Shown: piece after piece, positions 48,917 to 53,081 of the stretch
Layout of the letters: each line of letters starts with the position of its first letter
Numbering within the stretch: position 1 is the first letter of the stretch
NCBI GenBank assembly: GCA_021323535.1
Contig: JAJONO010000004.1
Span: 72,094 to 125,174, forward strand
DNA length: 53,081 nt
Origin: Bacteroidota bacterium
GTDB taxonomy: Bacteria; Bacteroidota; Bacteroidia; B-17B0; Aurantibacillaceae
Direction: 5' to 3'
Notes under the pieces: generated by a model
Database searches by the model: none
What the model saw: the letters and a program-made list of their open reading frames with translations, nothing else
What the model was told of the DNA's origin: nothing
Made by a program: the position numbers and the translations under genes

Positions 48917-49043
48917 GAGAGGCAAGAGCAAAGAATCAGTAGACAAGTTGATGGTCGAGATACTCCGGATACAAACTGTCATCTTATGTAAGCTCCCCTG
49001 AAATTTGACCATTTAAAATTATAGTAAAAAGCTTTAATTTTAA

Positions 49044-49322
49044 ATGAATAAACAAATGAAAAAATCAAGATTTACAGAATCGCAGATCATAGCGATCTTA
49101 AAGAAACAAGAATCAGGCGTATCAGTAAAAGATATCTGCAGAGAATCCGGCATTAGCGATCAGACCTTCTACAAGTGGAAATCAAAGTATGGAGGACTGG
49201 ATTCTTCCCAACTTAAAAGAGTAAAAGAGCTTGAAGAAGAAAACAGCCGCTTAAACAGAATGTATGCTGAGATGAGCATGATCAACGATGCTTTAAAAAG
49301 TGTGATTGAAAAAAAGCTCTAA
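49044..49322 (+). CDS. IS3-family transposase OrfA
   Basis: A 92-residue protein: a helix-turn-helix start ([47 protein letters not shown]), then a leucine-zipper-like coiled coil ([24 protein letters not shown]). It binds the element ends. The run of seven A at 49309-49315 near its end (IEKKL) is a typical -1 slippery site; shifting there joins the OrfB frame directly, giving an OrfAB fusion that is the active transposase in this family. Confidence 0.95.
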   Translation: MNKQMKKSRFTESQIIAILKKQESGVSVKDICRESGISDQTFYKWKSKYGGLDSSQLKRVKELEEENSRLNRMYAEMSMINDALKSVIEKKL

Positions 49323-49342
49323 CGCCTGATGAAAAAAGGGAA

Positions 49343-50128
49343 GTGGTTCAGTGTTTGACACAAGAGTATGGACTGAGCAATCGCCAGGCGTGTAAACAGA
49401 TAAATCTTCCCCGGTCAACGAGTTTGTATGTCAAACAGCCAAACCAAGATGAAGAGATCATTGAAGCGTTAACATCCCTAATCGAAAAGCATCCTTCTAT
49501 AGGCTTCTGGATGAGTTTTTACAGACTAAGGCTTTTAGGATATAAATGGAATCATAAACGAGTTTACAGAGTGTATACAAGCTTAAAGTTAAATATCAGA
49601 AGAAGAGCGAAGAAAAGACTACCTGCACGGGTAAAGCAGGAACTGTTTCAACCCAAAGAAAGCAACCAGGTCTGGAGCATTGATTTTATGCATGATAGTC
49701 TCTGGGATGGAAGATGTTTCAGATTGTTGAATGTAATTGATGATTATAACCGACAAGTGTTAGCGATAGAAGCTGACACTTCGCTACCAGTATTGCGTTT
49801 ACTGAGAGTTCTGGAACGTCTAAAAGAAGTTCACGGCCTACCTCAAATGATCAGAGTGGATAACGGTCCTGAATTTATCAGCCACAAGCTTGATCATTGG
49901 TGCAAAGAGAACAAAGTTCAACTGATGTTTATTCAGCCCGGAAAACCAACGCAAAACGCTTATATTGAAAGAATGAATGGTAGTCTGAGACGAGAATTAT
50001 TGAATGCTTATGTTTTTAAAACGCTGGATGAAGTAAGAGAAAAAACGGAAGAATGGATGCTGGATTATAACACAAACCGCCCTCACAAAAGTTTAAATTA
50101 CAAAACACCTTTGCAATTAAATAAATGA
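49343..50128 (+). CDS. IS3-family transposase OrfB (rve integrase core)
   Basis: The open OrfB frame starts before this ATG; after a -1 shift at 49309-49316 the fusion reads [17 protein letters not shown] and continues without a break. The integrase core has its DDE residues: Asp in [10 protein letters not shown], Asp in [11 protein letters not shown] and Glu in [11 protein letters not shown]. The C-terminus [18 protein letters not shown] is typical. All parts look intact, so the element may be active. The ATG at 49343 is the conventional start of a free OrfB, but the fusion is likely the functional product. Confidence 0.95.
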   Translation: MVQCLTQEYGLSNRQACKQINLPRSTSLYVKQPNQDEEIIEALTSLIEKHPSIGFWMSFYRLRLLGYKWNHKRVYRVYTSLKLNIRRRAKKRLPARVKQELFQPKESNQVWSIDFMHDSLWDGRCFRLLNVIDDYNRQVLAIEADTSLPVLRLLRVLERLKEVHGLPQMIRVDNGPEFISHKLDHWCKENKVQLMFIQPGKPTQNAYIERMNGSLRRELLNAYVFKTLDEVREKTEEWMLDYNTNRPHKSLNYKTPLQLNK

Positions 50129-50177
50129 AAAACTAATTTTGAACTCTCTTTTTAAATGGATCGAAAATAAGGTAAGC

Positions 50178-50489
50178 TTACATGTACAACTGCTGTAGCA
50201 TAAAGCCACCATCGTAGACTTCGAGATAATCTCCCTCATTGAAAAAAAGATCCGCAGTTTTGCCAAATATCTTGTCTAGGTCTGCCGCGGATATTTTACT
50301 CGTTTTTATATGATATTCATTTTTATACCTGATATTTCCTTCAAAGTAATTTTCCTTGACGTCTGGTATTTGTGGAGTTGTTGAACAAGACAGAATGAAA
50401 AAAAAGAATAGAAGAAGTGTCTGAGCCCTAATTATTAAACTAACAAATGTAGGCTTTGAGCCATGTATAAAGGCGTAATGATCCATCAT
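50178..50489 (-). CDS. Lipoprotein gene truncated by the IS
   Basis: Up to 103 residues. A signal-like stretch ends FILSCS (lipobox Cys), and the mature part has NYFEGNIRYKNEYHI and LDKIFGKTADLFFNEGDYLEVYDGG, common for small Bacteroidota lipoproteins with a beta-sheet core. The stop codon (50178-50180) lies inside the right terminal repeat of the IS, so the C-terminus was cut off by the insertion. Beyond the left end of the IS the minus strand has a short open stretch ending at 48955, but the frames do not join cleanly without a 4-bp target repeat, which is not seen. Confidence 0.7.
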   Translation of the reverse strand: MMDHYAFIHGSKPTFVSLIIRAQTLLLFFFFILSCSTTPQIPDVKENYFEGNIRYKNEYHIKTSKISAADLDKIFGKTADLFFNEGDYLEVYDGGFMLQQLYM

Positions 50490-50557
50490 AATAAAGTATA
50501 TCTGACAAAGTTATGAAAATAATATTGTCGCTATTTTTCTTGCAAATCTGGCTTTCA

Positions 50558-50950
50558 CTACCATTTGTGTGTTGTAATAATATAAATCACTATCATTCCA
50601 AAAACCAGAAGAATTATTTGTCCCCAACTTGGGAAATCTTTTGGAAAAAAATATACATCTTCACTGAAATAAGGATTATAAAAAACCTCCGTAAATCCAT
50701 TAGTATACTCTTGTGAATTCTTAATAGTCATCTTTTCAATTGAAATAACCTTATTCTGTGTACTATTATGATATTTGAACGATATGGTTTTGCCGTCATC
50801 TAAAATTAATTCTTGTGTTGTTGTTTTTTTATTGAAGATTAAAAATGTAACATCAGATGCTAGTATATATGTGCAGAATGCTATTATTGAAAATCCCAAT
50901 ATGTACTTAATATACGTGTCCCATTTATTTTTTAAATCAATATTTATCAT
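50558..50950 (-). CDS. Two-pass membrane protein (DUF3592-like)
   Basis: A 130-residue protein with membrane segments at about 14-38 (YIKYILGFSIIAFCTYIL) and 108-128 (GQIILLVFGMIVIYII). The central domain contains QELILDDGKTISFKYHNSTQNKV, a pattern seen in DUF3592-type proteins, but the match is weak. It lies among small genes downstream of the Rhs/toxin genes on the same strand. It may be an immunity or remnant gene of that locus; function unknown. Confidence 0.6.
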   Translation of the reverse strand: MINIDLKNKWDTYIKYILGFSIIAFCTYILASDVTFLIFNKKTTTQELILDDGKTISFKYHNSTQNKVISIEKMTIKNSQEYTNGFTEVFYNPYFSEDVYFFPKDFPSWGQIILLVFGMIVIYIITTHKW

Positions 50951-51049
50951 TTCTGCTTTCTAAGTTCTTCAACTTTATCTTGGGTCGCACTGTTGATCTT
51001 GTCCACATTTTGAGACATTACCGGTTAGGTGTAATTTGATACATGCCCC

Positions 51050-51442
51050 CTATTTTGTTAGTATAGTTCTTAATTCATGTCGCATTTTTTGTTCTATGCG
51101 TTTATCAGATACTACCTTTCTTAACTCCTCATTTAAATATAGAGATTTGGTTAATTTGTAAAGTTCAATAACCCATTTACATCCCAAAGACATCCAATAG
51201 GTAGAATCACTTTGTATTGCAAAAAGGAGTAAATTCCTTAGAGGAAATTCCTCAACATGCGTCTTTAAAATTATTTCGAAATAAAATAATTCGATATCTT
51301 CTTCCAAAATAGGTAAACAGATAAGCAAACTAGATGGCTGTTCTTTTTCTATCTTAAACTCTTTGTTATCCTTAGAAATAATCCATCCAATGAATTCTTC
51401 ATATCTCAATGCTAGATTGCTATTTTTAGTTCCTTTAAACAT
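51050..51442 (-). CDS. Hypothetical protein, probable immunity protein for the adjacent toxin
   Basis: A 130-residue soluble helical protein (FIGWIISKDNKEF, ILEEDIELFYFEIILKTHVEEF, WVIELYKLTKSLYLNEELRKVV). No family recognised. It starts 2 bp after the stop of the toxin-like gene (51445-52128) on the same strand, the usual place of the immunity gene in polymorphic toxin systems. That position is the only ground for the call. About 100 bp after it I see nothing. Confidence 0.6.
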   Translation of the reverse strand: MFKGTKNSNLALRYEEFIGWIISKDNKEFKIEKEQPSSLLICLPILEEDIELFYFEIILKTHVEEFPLRNLLLFAIQSDSTYWMSLGCKWVIELYKLTKSLYLNEELRKVVSDKRIEQKMRHELRTILTK

Positions 51443-51444
51443 AT

Positions 51445-52128
51445 TTAATGTGACCCATCTTTATAGTTCATAACACCAGATCCTTTTACAGTTTTTCCAG
51501 TCTGTTGCTTAAAAAATTTTTCAAATGAACCTAACGTTTCAGGTGTCCAGTTTTGGCCATAGTGTCCACTCCATTGATTAGATTCAAAGGTTCCATTAGC
51601 TCCTAATCTAATCCTGCCTCCAACAACATTGGTTTCATTTGAACCTATACCTTTCATTAAGCCTGTATGCCCAAGATTATATTTTTTTGAAGAAATTGCA
51701 AGTTTATTTAGTTTTGGATCAAAAACAAAATCCTTTGAGGTTGTACTAATTGAATTTAAAAATGCAGAATTAGATTGAGAATTCTTACTTAACTCTATAA
51801 CTCCTGCAGATGGACCACTTCCGCGATTGAATGACTTTAACGTCATCTTACCTGGCCTGCTATCTTGGTAAATATCTTGGACGTTATATAAATGATGGCC
51901 TATTTTATCTAAAGTACCATAGTTATCATCAAATTTCTGAAGATCACTTGGAGTAAGTTTTCCTACCCATGCAACCATTTCTTGCGGCGTCTCAAAAGTC
52001 CGTGTAATTTCCATTTCGTAACTCGTACTATTATCAGGTACAAGCCCTCTATGAATTACACCAGTATGCACTACTTGATTTTTATCTTCTTCAAAATAAC
52101 GTTCGGGTACAGGTATTTTTAGCCCCAT
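51445..52128 (-). CDS. Rhs-associated C-terminal toxin-like module (separate frame)
   Basis: A 227-residue protein without signal peptide. The first half (KNQVVHTGVIHRGLVPDN...MEITRTFETPQEMVAWVGKLTPSDLQKFDDNYGTLDKIGHHLYNVQDIYQD) is unfamiliar. The second half (KDFVFDPKLNKLAISSKKYNLGHTGLMKGIGSNETNVVGGRIRLGANGTFESNQWSGHYGQNWT...FEKFFKQQTGKTV) recalls polymorphic toxin type 43, in which NE.SGHYG.NWT is a recurrent motif; this is from memory and should be tested. It lies just after the Rhs core in a different frame and overlaps its stop by 10 bp. In intact systems this module is fused to the core, so a frameshift is likely. Confidence 0.65.
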   Translation of the reverse strand: MGLKIPVPERYFEEDKNQVVHTGVIHRGLVPDNSTSYEMEITRTFETPQEMVAWVGKLTPSDLQKFDDNYGTLDKIGHHLYNVQDIYQDSRPGKMTLKSFNRGSGPSAGVIELSKNSQSNSAFLNSISTTSKDFVFDPKLNKLAISSKKYNLGHTGLMKGIGSNETNVVGGRIRLGANGTFESNQWSGHYGQNWTPETLGSFEKFFKQQTGKTVKGSGVMNYKDGSH

Positions 52129-53081
52129 AAAGGAAACCTGTCCCCACCTCCAATGTTCATACTTAAAATGAGTTTCATGGGTCTTTTTAATCTCTGCTTT
52201 ACCACTTTTATTAAATTCAAAGTATAGTGAGATTGTTCAAGACCATCTAAATCAATTGATTGAATTGGTGTATTAGATGAAAACTGATAGGGTGTTAGCT
52301 CTGGAAAATCCGCAGTAATAGGATCCACACTCAAGAACTTCCCTAAACCAGGATTATAAATCCTCATTCCATAATCCTGTGTTCCTTCTCCTGTACCAAC
52401 AGTTTCTACATCATTTTCAAAAGCATAATAATCATTTGTATTTAATGCATCTGGCATGTAATAATCTACACTTCCATCTGTGTTATCATCAACATTAAGT
52501 TTACGATCTGTAATCACGGCTAACACATTCCCTAAATGGTTGGAGAGTTCGTAGTTCTTGTTGCCAAGTATCCGGTCGTTGTTGTTCTGATCAGGTAATG
52601 GAGTACCTGATGTTGTTACCAAAGTATATTCCGGTGCTATGTTCCCTAGTCTTGAGCTGCCATAAATATTCAGCTCTTTTAATACGAATGTGCTGTCAGG
52701 TGAAATGGTCTGGTAATCTTTTTCATAGGTAGCAATTACATTGCCTTGCGCGTCTCTTACATAATACGTGGTCTGGTAATTGGTGCTTCCGTTGTAAGTT
52801 CTTTTGCTTACACGGTTACCCATGGCATCGTACTTAAAGTACATGTACTTCTTCGTGCTTAGTAAACTCCGCTGTATGTTCTTTATCTTTCCGTATACCG
52901 TCCAGTCAATATCTCTTATCTCTTCATGCAGGTCCTGTATTAAATTTCCATTGGCATCATAAGCGTAGTTGGTGCTGCTGGCCTGGTCCTCTATGTCGTC
53001 GCCTGCCGCAGTTACACTTGCCGCCTCTCTTACTCTTGCCAGTTTATTGGTGGCGTTGGTTGGTACTGAGCTGCTGTGTAA
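52119..53081 (-). CDS. Rhs/YD-repeat protein core (5' part off right edge)
   Basis: The frame is open to the right edge, 321 codons to the stop. It holds YD repeats (YAYDANGNLIQDL, YFKYDAMGNRVSKRTY) and the Rhs core end (NYELSNHLGNVLAVITDRK, YYAFENDVETVGTGEGTQDYGMRIYNPGLGKFLSVDPITADFPELTPYQFSSNTPIQSIDLDGLE). After DLDGLE only about 40 residues follow, ending DRFPLWG; the normal toxin domain is in the next frame. Rhs proteins form a shell around a C-terminal toxin and are used against other cells. The upstream part is not in the window. Confidence 0.93.
   Translation of the reverse strand, partial: LHSSSVPTNATNKLARVREAASVTAAGDDIEDQASSTNYAYDANGNLIQDLHEEIRDIDWTVYGKIKNIQRSLLSTKKYMYFKYDAMGNRVSKRTYNGSTNYQTTYYVRDAQGNVIATYEKDYQTISPDSTFVLKELNIYGSSRLGNIAPEYTLVTTSGTPLPDQNNNDRILGNKNYELSNHLGNVLAVITDRKLNVDDNTDGSVDYYMPDALNTNDYYAFENDVETVGTGEGTQDYGMRIYNPGLGKFLSVDPITADFPELTPYQFSSNTPIQSIDLDGLEQSHYTLNLIKVVKQRLKRPMKLILSMNIGGGDRFPLWG

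Larger units (their letters stand above)
48987..50182 (+). mobile_element. IS3-family insertion sequence
   Basis: About 1.2 kb. Terminal repeats: left begins TGTAAGCT (48987-48994), right ends AGCTTACA (50175-50182). The inner parts also match (CCATTTAAAA near both ends). It encodes OrfA and OrfB of IS3 type with a -1 frameshift signal between. Direct target repeats are not evident: the 4 bp outside the left end read CTTA and outside the right TGTA. Ends could be off by a base or two. It lies at the border between the polysaccharide operon and the Rhs locus and has cut a lipoprotein gene. Confidence 0.88.

Noticed and set aside
48899-48986. Continuation of the truncated lipoprotein beyond the IS on the minus strand
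   Set aside because: A short open stretch (DSLYPEYLDHQLVY) is suggestive but joins in frame only if a 4-bp target repeat is assumed, and the flanks do not show one.

Overview
This window is a stretch of a Bacteroidota chromosome. The evidence is six proteins ending in type IX secretion (T9SS) C-terminal sorting domains, many small lipoproteins with an N-terminal lipobox, promoters of the TAnnTTTG type instead of TATAAT, and low-GC genes with few Shine-Dalgarno sequences. The order or genus cannot be fixed from the sequence alone.

Layout. 1-2.6 kb: stress-type small proteins (DUF2383-like, DUF6496-like), a cluster of four direct repeats, a tRNA-Leu(GAG), an AraC-type regulator and a frameshifted RibD/DHFR-like gene. 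3-15 kb: a large cytoplasmic LRR-TPR protein, a beta-propeller lipoprotein, a 941-residue T9SS adhesin-like protein, an OmpA-family protein convergent with a small secreted protein, and a two-BON-domain protein. 15-24.9 kb: a phosphorelay set (hybrid kinase, three stand-alone receivers, one degenerate receiver, one stand-alone Hpt), then an operon of receiver, OmpA/PD40 protein, phosphohexomutase and glycoside hydrolase. 24.9-48.9 kb: a polysaccharide locus. It holds two processive GT2 synthases, one of them fused to two glycosidase-like modules, a STAS protein, a GT4-GH57-sugar kinase operon, T9SS-secreted glycosidases and carbohydrate-binding proteins, and an eight-gene operon with a VTC-type domain, DUF4956, DUF2490 and a secreted GH26. 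49-53 kb: an IS3-family element, then a decayed Rhs/polymorphic toxin locus that runs off the right edge.

Main result. The genes from 15 to 49 kb look like one regulon. Upstream of eight transcription units lies the same bipartite element, close to GGCTAT-N15-ACCGAATAT, always with exactly 15 bases between the halves and with a TAnnTTTG-like -7 box starting 34 or 35 bases after the start of the second half. Two more units have only the second half at the same distance. Most of these promoters lack a TTG at -33, which fits activator-dependent promoters. The two halves resemble each other (G..TAT) and repeat at 21 bp, two helical turns, so one dimeric or tandem-binding activator is a reasonable inference. 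No such DNA-binding activator is encoded in the window. None of the phosphorelay proteins here has a DNA-binding output domain, so they probably act by protein contact on the synthesis machinery or upstream of an activator encoded elsewhere.

Working model (inference): phosphorelay signals control a secreted polysaccharide made by two membrane GT2 synthases. The fused and secreted GH modules trim or release it, the T9SS proteins bind it, and the mutase, GT4, GH57 and kinase connect it to central sugar and storage-glucan metabolism.
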